This document shows, one piece after another, positions 25,657 to 35,080 of a DNA stretch of 64,000 nt (position 1 is its first letter; each line of letters starts with the position of its first letter). The position numbers were made by a program, and so were the translations under genes. Below the pieces are notes generated by a model that did not search any database, was not told the DNA's origin, and worked only from the letters and a program-made list of their open reading frames with translations. Source of the stretch: Haliscomenobacter sp033763495 (GTDB lineage Bacteria > Bacteroidota > Bacteroidia > Chitinophagales > Saprospiraceae). The DNA is taken from contig NZ_JANRKL010000187.1 of assembly GCF_033763495.1 (NCBI RefSeq), positions 1-64,000 on the forward strand, read 5' to 3'.

Positions 25657-28269
25657 CTAGTTTTTAGGTTCCTTCCACAATCCATCCGCCTTGCCCCTCA
25701 ACGCTCCTGCTTTTTCCTTCAGCCCATCCGCCTCATACACCTCCGCCCAGCGGCGCAACATCTTGGCATAGTCCATACGAATGAGCAGTTCGTCTTGTAG
25801 GGCGAGTGCAGCTGCATAGAGCCGCTCGGCACGGGCATACGGCACCTCTACCCTACTGAGCACATTGCTCTCCTCTGCCTGTGCTGCGGCCAGATCGGCA
25901 AAGGCTTTGATTTGCCAGACTTCGCGAGTGGCGATGAGTTTGGCTTCGTTGTCGGGATGGAGGTCGAGGAGGTTTTCGAGGTTGTAGGAGGCCAGTTGAA
26001 CTGCATCCAAACCAGAAAGCTGTTGGTTTTTACCCTGCGGAGTGCTGCGCCAGCCTTCGGAGGTAAAGTCCCAGATTTTCGCGCTTTTGTCCTTGGACCC
26101 CGTGGCGAATCTTTTGCCATCGGGGGAGAATGCGACGCTGGTGACGTAGTCCGTATGCCCTTCGAGACTAAGGCTTGATTTACCGGAGTCGAGGTCCCAA
26201 ATTTTTGCGCTCTTGTCTAAAGACCCGGTGGCGAGTTTTCTGCCATCGGGGGAGAATGCGACGCTGGTGACGGGTTCCCTATGCCCACTAAGGCTGAGGG
26301 TTTGTTTACCGGAGTCGAGATCCCATATTTTGGCGGTTTCGTCGTTACTTCCGGTGAGAACGAATTGGCCATCTGGGGAGAAAGTAACGCTGGTGACGGA
26401 GGACTTATGCCCACTGAGACTGAGTGTTTGTTTACCGGAGTCGAGGTCCCAAATTTTTGCGGTTTCGTCGGCAGACCCAGTGGCGAGTCTTTTGCTATCG
26501 GGGGAGAATTCAACGCTGATGACGAATTCCGTATGCCCAAAGAGGCTGAGGGCTGGTTTACCGGAGTCCAGGTCCCAGATTTTGGCGGTGTTGTCTAAAG
26601 ACCCCGTGGCCAGTCTTTTCCCATCGGGGGAAAATGCGACGCTACTGACGTAGGAACTATGCCCTTCCAGGCTCAGGATTTGTTTACCGGAGGCCAAATC
26701 CCAGATTTTCGCGCTATTGTCGTTAGACCCAGTGGCGAGTCTTTTCCCATCGGGGGAAAAAGCGACGCTACTGACGTAGGAACTATGTCCTTCCAGGCTG
26801 AGGATTTGTTTACCGGAGTCCAAATCCCATATTTTGGCGCTCTTGTCCCAAGACCCCGTGGCCAGTCTTTTCCCATCGGGGGAAAAAGCAACGCTGGTGA
26901 TCGGTTCCGTATGCCCAAAGAGACTGAGGATTGGTTTACCGGAGTCCAGGTCCCATATTTTGGCGGTGTTGTCTAAAGACCCCGTGGCGAGTTTTTTGCC
27001 ATCGGGGGAGAATGCGACGCTGGTGATCGGTTTCGTATGCCCAAAGAGGCTGAGGATTGGTTTACCGGAGTTGAGTTCCCAAATTTTGGTGCTGTTGTCA
27101 GAAGACCCCGTGGCAAGTTTTTTGCCGTCAGGGGAGAATGCGACGCTGTTGACATCGTCCGTATGCCCAAACAGGCTGAGGATTGGTTTACCGGAGTTGA
27201 GTTCCCAAATTTTGGTGCTGTTGTCAGAAGACCCCGTGGCAAGTTTTGTGCCATCTGGGGAGAATGCGAGGCTCAAGACGTATTCCGTATGCCCAATGAG
27301 GCTGAGGATTTGTTTACCGGAGTTGAGGTCCCAAATTATTGCGCTGGTATCAGAAGACCCCGTGGCAAGTTTTGTGCCATCTGGGGAAAAAGCAACGCTA
27401 CTAACACCCGCGCTTGCTTCCAGGCTCAGGATTAGTTTACCGGAGTCGAGGTCCCAAATTTTGGCGGTGTTGTCGGCAGACCCAGTGGCAAGTTTTTTGC
27501 CGTCGGGGGAGAATTCAACGCTGAAGACAGGTTCCGTATGCTCACTGAGGCTGAGGGTTTGTTTACCGGCGTCGAGGTCCCAAATTTTGACGATGTTGTC
27601 GTAAGACCCGGTAGCAAGTTTTGTGCCATCTGGGGAGAATGCGAGGCTCAAGACGTATTCCGTATGCCCAATGAGGCTGAGGGTTTGTTTTTGTTTACCG
27701 GAGTCGAGGTCCCATATTTTGGCAGTGTTGTCGGCAGACCCGGTGGCGAGGTTTTTGCCATCTGAGGAGAATGCGACGCTCAATAGGGAGGACGTATGCC
27801 CTTGTAGATTAGATACCCAAGGTAAAGGCGAGTGGTTGGGTACATCATTATAGTACAAAGCCTCTACTAATGCTCGGGTAACGGTGGCATTGTCCTCTTC
27901 CACATAACGATGTGCAAATTCTGCCAGCCGAAAAGCAGTAGTCCGATCACCTCTCTCCAAAGCAATCTGACTTTTATACGCCAAATCATTAGCATAAGCA
28001 TTCACTGCAGTACTATCCGCCTGTTTCCTCAATCTATTGATCTGCTCAAATAAGGCATCCACTGCTTTATCCGCTTTATCCAAATCCTTCGTCCCACATG
28101 CATAAATTTTCGCAGCCTCATACCTATTCTTGGCATCAATAAACTCCCCTTTCCCCTGCAAGGCTACGGCTTCGTTGAAGATGCGGGTGTATTCTTTTTG
28201 GTTGCATTGGGCATAAACCTGAAAGGTGCTGGCTAGCAATAAGAAGGTGATTAAAAATTTGTGGCGCAT
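25657..28269 (-). CDS. Secreted WD40-repeat protein, paralogue 2 (14 repeats)
   Basis: About 870 residues from the ATG at 28269, chosen because it begins a clear signal peptide homologous to its neighbours; the longer frame upstream only extends into the preceding gene's end. The architecture is as in paralogue 1, with fourteen WD40 repeats, enough for two seven-bladed propellers. Several adjacent repeats are almost identical (two consecutive units share LEGHSSYVSSVAFSPDGKRL), indicating recent duplication. It is separated from each neighbour by 37-38 nt of conserved spacer. The repeat DNA is more uniform than the flanking domains. Confidence 0.88.
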   Translation of the reverse strand: MRHKFLITFLLLASTFQVYAQCNQKEYTRIFNEAVALQGKGEFIDAKNRYEAAKIYACGTKDLDKADKAVDALFEQINRLRKQADSTAVNAYANDLAYKSQIALERGDRTTAFRLAEFAHRYVEEDNATVTRALVEALYYNDVPNHSPLPWVSNLQGHTSSLLSVAFSSDGKNLATGSADNTAKIWDLDSGKQKQTLSLIGHTEYVLSLAFSPDGTKLATGSYDNIVKIWDLDAGKQTLSLSEHTEPVFSVEFSPDGKKLATGSADNTAKIWDLDSGKLILSLEASAGVSSVAFSPDGTKLATGSSDTSAIIWDLNSGKQILSLIGHTEYVLSLAFSPDGTKLATGSSDNSTKIWELNSGKPILSLFGHTDDVNSVAFSPDGKKLATGSSDNSTKIWELNSGKPILSLFGHTKPITSVAFSPDGKKLATGSLDNTAKIWDLDSGKPILSLFGHTEPITSVAFSPDGKRLATGSWDKSAKIWDLDSGKQILSLEGHSSYVSSVAFSPDGKRLATGSNDNSAKIWDLASGKQILSLEGHSSYVSSVAFSPDGKRLATGSLDNTAKIWDLDSGKPALSLFGHTEFVISVEFSPDSKRLATGSADETAKIWDLDSGKQTLSLSGHKSSVTSVTFSPDGQFVLTGSNDETAKIWDLDSGKQTLSLSGHREPVTSVAFSPDGRKLATGSLDKSAKIWDLDSGKSSLSLEGHTDYVTSVAFSPDGKRFATGSKDKSAKIWDFTSEGWRSTPQGKNQQLSGLDAVQLASYNLENLLDLHPDNEAKLIATREVWQIKAFADLAAAQAEESNVLSRVEVPYARAERLYAAALALQDELLIRMDYAKMLRRWAEVYEADGLKEKAGALRGKADGLWKEPKN

Positions 28270-28306
28270 GGTGGGTTGTTTTATAAAGGATGAAGATCTC
28301 TTTATG

Positions 28307-30931
28307 CTAGTTTTTAGTTTCTTTCCACAATCCATCGGCCTTGGCCCTTAACGCTGCTGCTTTTTCCTTCGATCCATCCGCCTCGTTTACTTCCGCCCAG
28401 CGGCGCAACATCTTGGAATAGTCCATGCGGATGAGTGGTTCATCCTGCAGGACGAGTGTTGCGCTGTATAGCCGCTCGGCACGGGCATACGGCGCATCTA
28501 CCCTACTGGCCGCATTGCTATTCCCTGCTTGCGCTGCGGCGAGATCAGCAAAAGCTTTGATTTGCCAGACTTCGCGGGTAGCAATGAGTTTGGCTTCGTT
28601 GTCGGGGTGGAGGTCAAGCAAGGTTTCAAGGTTGTAGGAGGCCAATTGCATGGCCTCAAGACCAGACAATAGTTGGGTTTTACCCTTCGGGGTATTGCGC
28701 CAACCTTCGGGTGTTAAGTCCCATATTTTAGCGCTGTTGTCATCAGACCCCGTAGCAAGCCTTTTGTCATCGGGTGAGAATGCAACAGTGTTGACAAAAT
28801 CCGCATGCCCTTCCAGGCTGAAGATTGGTTTACCCGAGGCCAGATCCCAGATTCTGGCGGTGTTGTCAAAAGATCCAGTAGCCAGTCTTTTGCCATCTGA
28901 AGAGAACACGATACTGTTGACATAGCTATTATGCCCTTCTAAGTTGAGAATTTGTTTACCTGAAGCCAAGTCCCAAATTTTGGCGGTTTTGTCTGATGAC
29001 CCGGTGGCAAGTCTTTGGCCATCGGGCGAGAATGCAACACTCAATACAGTCGTACCTACTTCGAGATTGAGGATTGGTCTACCTGAGGCGAGGTCCCAAA
29101 TTTTGGCGCTTTTATCTACAGACCCTGTAGCGAGTTTTTGCCCATCGGACGAGAAGACAACACTCCTTACAGATTCTGCATTCCCCTGGAGGCTAAGCAT
29201 TTGTTTACCTGTGGTGAGGTCCCAAATTTTGGCGCTTTTATCTACAGACCCCATAGCAATTCTTTTGCCATCGGGAGAAAATGCAACGCTAGTGATTTCA
29301 GATGTATCCCCTTCAAGACTGAGGATTAGTTTACCAGAGGCGAGATCCCAGATTTTGGTGGTTTTGTCTAAAGATCCAGTGGCAAGACTTTTGCCATTGG
29401 GAGAAAATGCAATGCTGGAAATGTAGTCTTTATGCCCTTTGATGCTGAGGATTGATTTACCAGTGTCCAGATCCCAGATTTTGGTGCTATTGTCGTAGGA
29501 CCCAGTGGCCAGTGTATGGCTATCAGGGGAAAATGCGACACAGGTAACCCTCGATCCTACTTCCAAATTCAGGGTTTGTTTTCCAGAAACGAGGCTCCAG
29601 GTCTTGGCGCTTTTGTCGTAGGACCCAGTGGCAATGCTTTGGCCATCAAGAGAAAAAGTGACGCTCAATACGGCAGCTGAATGCCCCTTTAGACTGAAAA
29701 TTGGTTTACCAGAGGCCAGATCCCATACTTTGGCGCTTTTGTCAGAAGATCCGGTGGCAAGGCTTTGGCCATCGGGCGAAAAGGCAAGGCTAGTTATATC
29801 GTACGTATGCCCTTCGAGGCTGAGAATTAGTTTACCGGAGGCCAAGTTCCAAATTTTGGCGCTCCAGTCCTCTGACCCAGTGGCGAGGCGTTGGCCATCC
29901 GGGGAGAATGTAAGGCTAGTTATATCGGACGTATGCCCTTCGAGACTGAGGATTGGTTTACTGGAGATCAGATCCCAAATTTTGGCGGTTTTGTCTGATG
30001 ACCCAGTGGCAAGGTGTTGTCCATTCGGGGAGAAGGAGACACTGGTAACGAATTCCGTATGCCCTTCGAGTCTGAAAATTGGTTTACTGGAGATTAGATC
30101 CCAAATTCTCGCGCTTTTATCCCCAGACCCGGTGGCGAGTCTTTGCCCATCAGGGGAGAAGGCGACACTACTGACGAAAGATGTATGCCCCTTAAGGTTG
30201 AGGATTGGTTTACCAGAGTCCAGGTCCCAGATTTTCGCGCTTTTATCTTTAGACCCCGTGGCAAGTCTTTTGCCATCTGGAGAGAAGGCAACACTGTAGA
30301 TTTCATCCGAATGTCCTTCGAGGCTGAGGGTTTGTTTACCGGAGATCAGATCCCAAATTCTCGCGCTTTTATCCCCAGACCCTGTAGCAAGTCTTTTGCC
30401 ATCGGGAGAGAAGGCGACACTACTGACGAAAGATGTATGCCCATGTAGTGCTGTTGACCAGGGCAAAGGTGGGTGGGTGGGTACATCATTGTAGTAAAGC
30501 GCCTCCACCAAAGCACGAGTCACATTGGGATTACCAGTTTCTACATAACGATGAGCAAAAGTAGCCAATTGAAAAGCAGTAGTCCGATCCCCACTCTCCA
30601 AAGCAATTTTACTTTTATAGGCCAGATCATTGGCGTAAGCAGTAAGGGTTTGGCGGTGATTGACATTTGCTATACTATCTGCTTGTTTTCTTAATCTATT
30701 GATCTGCTCAAATAAAGCATCCACTGCTTTATCTGCTTTATCCAAATCCTTCGGCCCACAGGCATAAATTTTCGCAGCCTCATACCTATTCTTGGCATCA
30801 ATAAACTCCCCTTTCCCCTGCAAGGCTACAGCTTCATTGAAGATGCGAGTGTATTCTTTCTGGTTGCATTGGGCATAAACCTGAAAGACGCTGGCTAGCA
30901 ATAATAAGGTGATTAAAATTTTGTGGCGCAT
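28307..30931 (-). CDS. Secreted WD40-repeat protein, paralogue 3 (14 repeats)
   Basis: An 874-residue protein with a signal peptide nearly identical to paralogue 1 (ending VYAQ), the shared N-terminal helical region, fourteen WD40 repeats and the shared C-terminal helical domain. Its repeats are more varied than those of paralogues 2 and 4; several units lack the GH dipeptide (LEVGSRVTCVAFS, LEVGTTVLSVAFS). Fourteen repeats fit two seven-bladed propellers. Same operon and spacing as its neighbours. The divergence suggests it recognises something different from paralogues 2 and 4; that is inference. Confidence 0.88.
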   Translation of the reverse strand: MRHKILITLLLLASVFQVYAQCNQKEYTRIFNEAVALQGKGEFIDAKNRYEAAKIYACGPKDLDKADKAVDALFEQINRLRKQADSIANVNHRQTLTAYANDLAYKSKIALESGDRTTAFQLATFAHRYVETGNPNVTRALVEALYYNDVPTHPPLPWSTALHGHTSFVSSVAFSPDGKRLATGSGDKSARIWDLISGKQTLSLEGHSDEIYSVAFSPDGKRLATGSKDKSAKIWDLDSGKPILNLKGHTSFVSSVAFSPDGQRLATGSGDKSARIWDLISSKPIFRLEGHTEFVTSVSFSPNGQHLATGSSDKTAKIWDLISSKPILSLEGHTSDITSLTFSPDGQRLATGSEDWSAKIWNLASGKLILSLEGHTYDITSLAFSPDGQSLATGSSDKSAKVWDLASGKPIFSLKGHSAAVLSVTFSLDGQSIATGSYDKSAKTWSLVSGKQTLNLEVGSRVTCVAFSPDSHTLATGSYDNSTKIWDLDTGKSILSIKGHKDYISSIAFSPNGKSLATGSLDKTTKIWDLASGKLILSLEGDTSEITSVAFSPDGKRIAMGSVDKSAKIWDLTTGKQMLSLQGNAESVRSVVFSSDGQKLATGSVDKSAKIWDLASGRPILNLEVGTTVLSVAFSPDGQRLATGSSDKTAKIWDLASGKQILNLEGHNSYVNSIVFSSDGKRLATGSFDNTARIWDLASGKPIFSLEGHADFVNTVAFSPDDKRLATGSDDNSAKIWDLTPEGWRNTPKGKTQLLSGLEAMQLASYNLETLLDLHPDNEAKLIATREVWQIKAFADLAAAQAGNSNAASRVDAPYARAERLYSATLVLQDEPLIRMDYSKMLRRWAEVNEADGSKEKAAALRAKADGLWKETKN

Positions 30932-30968
30932 GGTGGGTTGTTTTATAAAAGATAAAGATCAGCTAATC

Positions 30969-33371
30969 CTAGTTTTTAGTTTTCTTCAATAATTCATTGG
31001 CCTTGGTCCTCAACACCCCTGCTTTTTCTTCCAGTCCATCTGACTGGTACACCTCCGCCCAGCGGCGCAACATCTCAGCGTAATCCATCCGAATGCGTAG
31101 TTCATCCTGCAGCGCCAGTGCGGCGGTGTAGAGCCGATTGGCACGGGCGTACGGGACTTCTACCCTGCTGAGTACATTGCTCCCCCCCGCTTGTGCTGCG
31201 GCGAGATCGGCAAAGGCTTTGATCTGCCAGACCTCGCGGGTGGCGATGAGTTTGGCTTCGTTGTCGGGGTGGAGATCGAGGAGGGTTTCGAGGTTGTAGG
31301 AGATCAGTTGCGGGCCGCTGAGCGGGGATAAGCGCGTGTTTTTATTGGCTTCATGAATAATTCCTTCTGGATTGATCTCCCAGATTTTCGCGCTATTGTC
31401 GTAAGACCCCGTAGCGAGTCTTTTACCATCGGGGGAGAAGGTAACGCTCCATACTTTGTCACTATGCCCACTTAGGGTGAGGACTGGTTTACCGGAGTCG
31501 AGATCCCAAATTTTGGCACTATTGTCTAAAGATCCCGTGGCGAGTCTCTTGCCATCGGGGGAGAAGGCGATGCTCATTACGTTGTCCGTATGCCCAATGA
31601 GGCTGAGGATTAGTTTACCGGAGTCGAGATCCCAAATTTTGGCACTATTGTCGGAAGACCCGGTGGCGAGTCTCTTGCCATCGGGGGAGAAGGAGACGCT
31701 CCATACGGAGACCGTATGCCCAATGAGGCTGAGGATTAGTTTACCAGAGTCGAGATCCCAAATTTTGGCGGTATTATCAGCAGACCCAGTGGCGAGTTTT
31801 TTGCCATCAGGGGAGAAGGCGACACTCAATACGGAGGCCGTATGCCCAATGAGGTTGATGGTTGGTTTACCAGAGTCCAGGTTCCAAATTTTGGCGGAAT
31901 TATCGGCAGACCCGGTGGCGAGTTTTTTGCCATCGGGGGAAAAGGCGACGCTCCTGACGTTGTCCGTATGCTCGTTGGAGCTGAGGGTTAGTTCACCGGA
32001 GTTAAGGTCCCAAATTTTGGCGGTGTTGTCTCCAGACCCGGTGGCGAGTCTTTTGCCATCGGGGGAGAAGGCGACACTCAATAGGATGGACCTATGCCCA
32101 CTGAGGCTGAGTGTTGGTTTACCGGAGTCGAGGTCCCATTTTTTTACGCTGTTGTCCGAAGACCCGGTGGCGAGTTTTTTGCCATCGGGGGAGAAGGCGA
32201 CGCTGTTTACGGATTCCGTATGTCCAATGAGGCTAAGGGTAGGTCTACCGGAGTCGAGATCCCAAATTATGGCACTATTATCCTCAGACCCGGTAGCGAG
32301 TTTTTTGCCATCGGGAGAGAAGGCAACGCTCAATACGGAGGATGTATGCCTGGAGAGGCTGAGAGTTAGAGTTAGTTTATGGGAGCCAAGGTTCCAAATT
32401 TTGGCACCATTATCCTCAGACCCGGTGGCGAGTCTTTTACCATCGGGAGAAAAGGCAACACTCAATACGGAGGATGTATGCCCAATGAGGCTGAGGGCTG
32501 GTTTACCGGACTCCAGGTCCCAAATTTTGGCGCTGTGGTCGGAAGACCCAGTTGCGAGTCTTTTCCCATCGGGGGAGAATGCAACACTGGTTACGGAGGA
32601 TATATGTTCAATGAGGCTGAGGGTTGGCTTACCAGAGCTCAGATCCCAAATTTTGGCGCTATTGTCCTCAGACCCGGTGGCAAGTTTTTTGCCATCGGGG
32701 GAGAAAGCGACGCTCGTGACGTCGGCCGTATGCCCAATGAGGCTGAGGGCTGGTTTACCGGACTCCAGGTCCCAAATTTTGGCACTATTATCCTCAGACC
32801 CGGTGGCAAGTTTTTTGCCATCGGGGGAGAAAGCGACGCTCGTGACGGAGGAAATATGCCCTTCCAGCGTTGCAGACCAGGGTAAAGCAGCGTGAGTGAG
32901 TGCATCATTAAAATAAAGCGCTTCGATCAGGGCACGGGTGACGTTGGCATTGCCTTCTTCTACATAATGATGGGCAAAGGTGGCGATTTGGAAGGCAGTG
33001 GTACGATCACCATCATGCAAAGCAGTTTGGCTTTTATAGGCCAAGTCATTGGCGTAAGCAGTAAGAGCCTGGCGGCGATTGGCGGCGGCAGTACTATCTG
33101 CTCTGTTCCTGTCTGCTATAGATTGCAGGCGCAATGAGTTTACCTGGTCAAACAAATTATCCACTGCTGTATTTGCTGCGTCTACCTCCTTTTGATTACA
33201 GGCATAAATTTTCGCCGCTTCATACCTGTTTTTTGCCTCTATAAATGCCCCTTTTCCCTGTAGGTCGACTGCTTCCTTGAAGATACGGGTGTATTCTTTA
33301 AGATCACATTGGGCTTGGCCAATAGCTGTAATCAATACGCATAAAGACGTAAACAACAATTGATTCTTCAT
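30969..33371 (-). CDS. Secreted WD40-repeat protein, paralogue 4 (12 repeats)
   Basis: An 800-residue protein and the first WD40 gene of the operon. Its signal peptide differs from the other three (MKNQLLFTSLCVLITAIGQ, ending AQC), and its N-terminal region has a 12-residue insert around SIADRNRADS. Twelve WD40 repeats are followed by the conserved C-terminal domain. The start codon overlaps the stop of the STAND gene by four bases, tying the secreted sensors to the membrane NTPase by translational coupling. It is probably the ancestral copy from which the others were duplicated. Confidence 0.88.
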   Translation of the reverse strand: MKNQLLFTSLCVLITAIGQAQCDLKEYTRIFKEAVDLQGKGAFIEAKNRYEAAKIYACNQKEVDAANTAVDNLFDQVNSLRLQSIADRNRADSTAAANRRQALTAYANDLAYKSQTALHDGDRTTAFQIATFAHHYVEEGNANVTRALIEALYFNDALTHAALPWSATLEGHISSVTSVAFSPDGKKLATGSEDNSAKIWDLESGKPALSLIGHTADVTSVAFSPDGKKLATGSEDNSAKIWDLSSGKPTLSLIEHISSVTSVAFSPDGKRLATGSSDHSAKIWDLESGKPALSLIGHTSSVLSVAFSPDGKRLATGSEDNGAKIWNLGSHKLTLTLSLSRHTSSVLSVAFSPDGKKLATGSEDNSAIIWDLDSGRPTLSLIGHTESVNSVAFSPDGKKLATGSSDNSVKKWDLDSGKPTLSLSGHRSILLSVAFSPDGKRLATGSGDNTAKIWDLNSGELTLSSNEHTDNVRSVAFSPDGKKLATGSADNSAKIWNLDSGKPTINLIGHTASVLSVAFSPDGKKLATGSADNTAKIWDLDSGKLILSLIGHTVSVWSVSFSPDGKRLATGSSDNSAKIWDLDSGKLILSLIGHTDNVMSIAFSPDGKRLATGSLDNSAKIWDLDSGKPVLTLSGHSDKVWSVTFSPDGKRLATGSYDNSAKIWEINPEGIIHEANKNTRLSPLSGPQLISYNLETLLDLHPDNEAKLIATREVWQIKAFADLAAAQAGGSNVLSRVEVPYARANRLYTAALALQDELRIRMDYAEMLRRWAEVYQSDGLEEKAGVLRTKANELLKKTKN

Positions 33372-35080
33372 TGGTCACATTCTTTAATTTTAGATTGAAT
33401 TTCGCGTGCTTTCTCTGGTGTTGGTGCCAATTTCAGAGCTTCCTGGTATTTTTGCTTGGCGTTAGGGTACAGTTTCGCTTTGAATAATATCTCTGCTTGT
33501 TTCATCAGGTCCTCAAAACGGAGTTTATTCTTTGCATCTTCCTCTTGTTTACGTGCGGATTCTTTTTGTCGGGCATCTTCCAGCGCAGCTTTGGTCTTTC
33601 CTTGTTCCGCCAAAACTTGATTCAACAAACTTTCCGAACGTTTTAATAAGCTGTCGGAACGGATTAATAAGCTATCAGAACTGCGTTTGGCTGCTTCTGC
33701 AATTTTGGTTTGCCTTTCAGCTTCTGCTTTTTGCTCTAAAGCATCTGCTCTTTGCCGTAACGCCCAAAATACAAACCAAAAAGCAGCAAACACGATTAGC
33801 GATAGTCCTAATACGGTAGCTATCAATTGGCGCCTCCACTTAGCCGCTTGCTTAGCTTCCCATTCCGCCTTGCTCCGCAAAATCGGCCCCAACAAGGTAT
33901 CATGCGAAACCTCAAAATAATCCCCAGTCTCGCGCACATCCTGCCGCAGCAAGCGTTTATTGACCAATAAATCCAGGGTTTCGGAGCTTACGCCGTGGGT
34001 TTGTACAATGGTGATTTCATCCACGCTCACCCGTCGTTCGTTTTTCATCAAGTGGTCTTCGAGCAGTCGGCGTGCTTTTTCGCGTTGCCGGGGGTCGGGG
34101 ATAGCGGCAAGGGTGTTGCTGTAAAATTGGGAAAGGATTTGTTCTATGCCGGGTTCCCCACCATAAAACTCAGGGGTGACCACAGCAGCATGCGTTGTGA
34201 GAAATTTTTCCCGTTCGGCGATGATTTTGCGTTCAATGTATTCGCACAACAATTGCAATTGAAAAGACTCGATTTCTGGCTCCTGGCGGGTAGTGCTCAG
34301 CAGCGAATGTTGCCTCCGCGAGAGGTAAGAGAGGATTTGGGTCAGTGCCTGGGGGGAATATTTGAAAGTCGGCGAGGAATAGTCCCCCACCTCCTGAGCC
34401 TGTGCTGCTGGATTGACAATGGCTTCCTGGGCCTGTTCGGGCCGCAAACCCAACAACTCAAAACGGTTGCGCAAAATCGAAGGGATTTCTGGCGACAAAA
34501 GGTGCAGGTAATGCAGCAAATCGGAACGAATGGAGAGTACGATTTTCACCCTGGGCTTGCGTTCCAATTCGGCTACGTCGGAGGTGTTTAAGGTCCCGGC
34601 CTCCAGGCCTTCCAGGATGTGCTGGCGGATGGATGTGGGCAAGGTGCCGTTGATCACATCGGCCAATTGACGCACCAAAGCAGCGCGTTGTTCGTCAGAA
34701 TACAGGGTGAAGAGTTCTTCAAACTGGTCAAAAATCAACAAAGGGGTGCCCTGGTGTTCGCGGTTGTAGTGGATGATCTCGGTCCAGAGGGTAGTATCGG
34801 AAGCGGCGGTGGGCGCTATTTTGCGCAGCACCTGCTGTTCGGGGCTCACCGCTACATCGTTGAGGCGAAAAATGAGTGGATCGTACTCCGTAAAACGCAA
34901 GCGAGGGATGATGCCCGCCTGCAAGAGGGAGGTTTTACCCATGCCGGATTTGGCGAACAATACCACCAGTGGCTGCACCATGATCAGGTCGTAGAGCGCT
35001 TTGGTTTCGCGGTTTCGACCAAAAAAGAGCTGTTCATCCTCCTCGGTGAACGATTGTGGGCCAGGGTAGCGGTAGTTCAT
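33368..35080 (-). CDS. Membrane-anchored nSTAND-type NTPase
   Basis: A 570-residue protein. Residues 10-330 match the novel-STAND family often fused to WD40 repeats: P-loop AKSGMGKTS (43-51), Walker B PLLIFDQFEELF (D118) and sensor IRSDLL. A single transmembrane helix lies near 419-439 (LIATVLGLSLIVFAAFWFVF), preceded by KWRR, so the NTPase is probably cytoplasmic. The C-terminal 130 residues, a coiled coil with SDSLL repeats and a TPR-like end, would face the periplasm. In most bacteria this NTPase is fused directly to WD40 repeats. Here the repeats are separate secreted proteins encoded downstream. Confidence 0.85.
   Translation of the reverse strand: MNYRYPGPQSFTEEDEQLFFGRNRETKALYDLIMVQPLVVLFAKSGMGKTSLLQAGIIPRLRFTEYDPLIFRLNDVAVSPEQQVLRKIAPTAASDTTLWTEIIHYNREHQGTPLLIFDQFEELFTLYSDEQRAALVRQLADVINGTLPTSIRQHILEGLEAGTLNTSDVAELERKPRVKIVLSIRSDLLHYLHLLSPEIPSILRNRFELLGLRPEQAQEAIVNPAAQAQEVGDYSSPTFKYSPQALTQILSYLSRRQHSLLSTTRQEPEIESFQLQLLCEYIERKIIAEREKFLTTHAAVVTPEFYGGEPGIEQILSQFYSNTLAAIPDPRQREKARRLLEDHLMKNERRVSVDEITIVQTHGVSSETLDLLVNKRLLRQDVRETGDYFEVSHDTLLGPILRSKAEWEAKQAAKWRRQLIATVLGLSLIVFAAFWFVFWALRQRADALEQKAEAERQTKIAEAAKRSSDSLLIRSDSLLKRSESLLNQVLAEQGKTKAALEDARQKESARKQEEDAKNKLRFEDLMKQAEILFKAKLYPNAKQKYQEALKLAPTPEKAREIQSKIKECDQ

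Noticed and set aside
28270..28335. Longer start for WD40 paralogue 2
   Set aside because: The extra residues are antisense-like leftovers of the previous gene's end; the internal ATG begins a signal peptide shared with all paralogues.
31456..32895. A 479-codon plus-strand frame across WD40 paralogue 4, and similar ones across paralogues 1-3
   Set aside because: These are antisense shadows of the WD40 repeats, periodic because the repeats are; they have no domain of their own.
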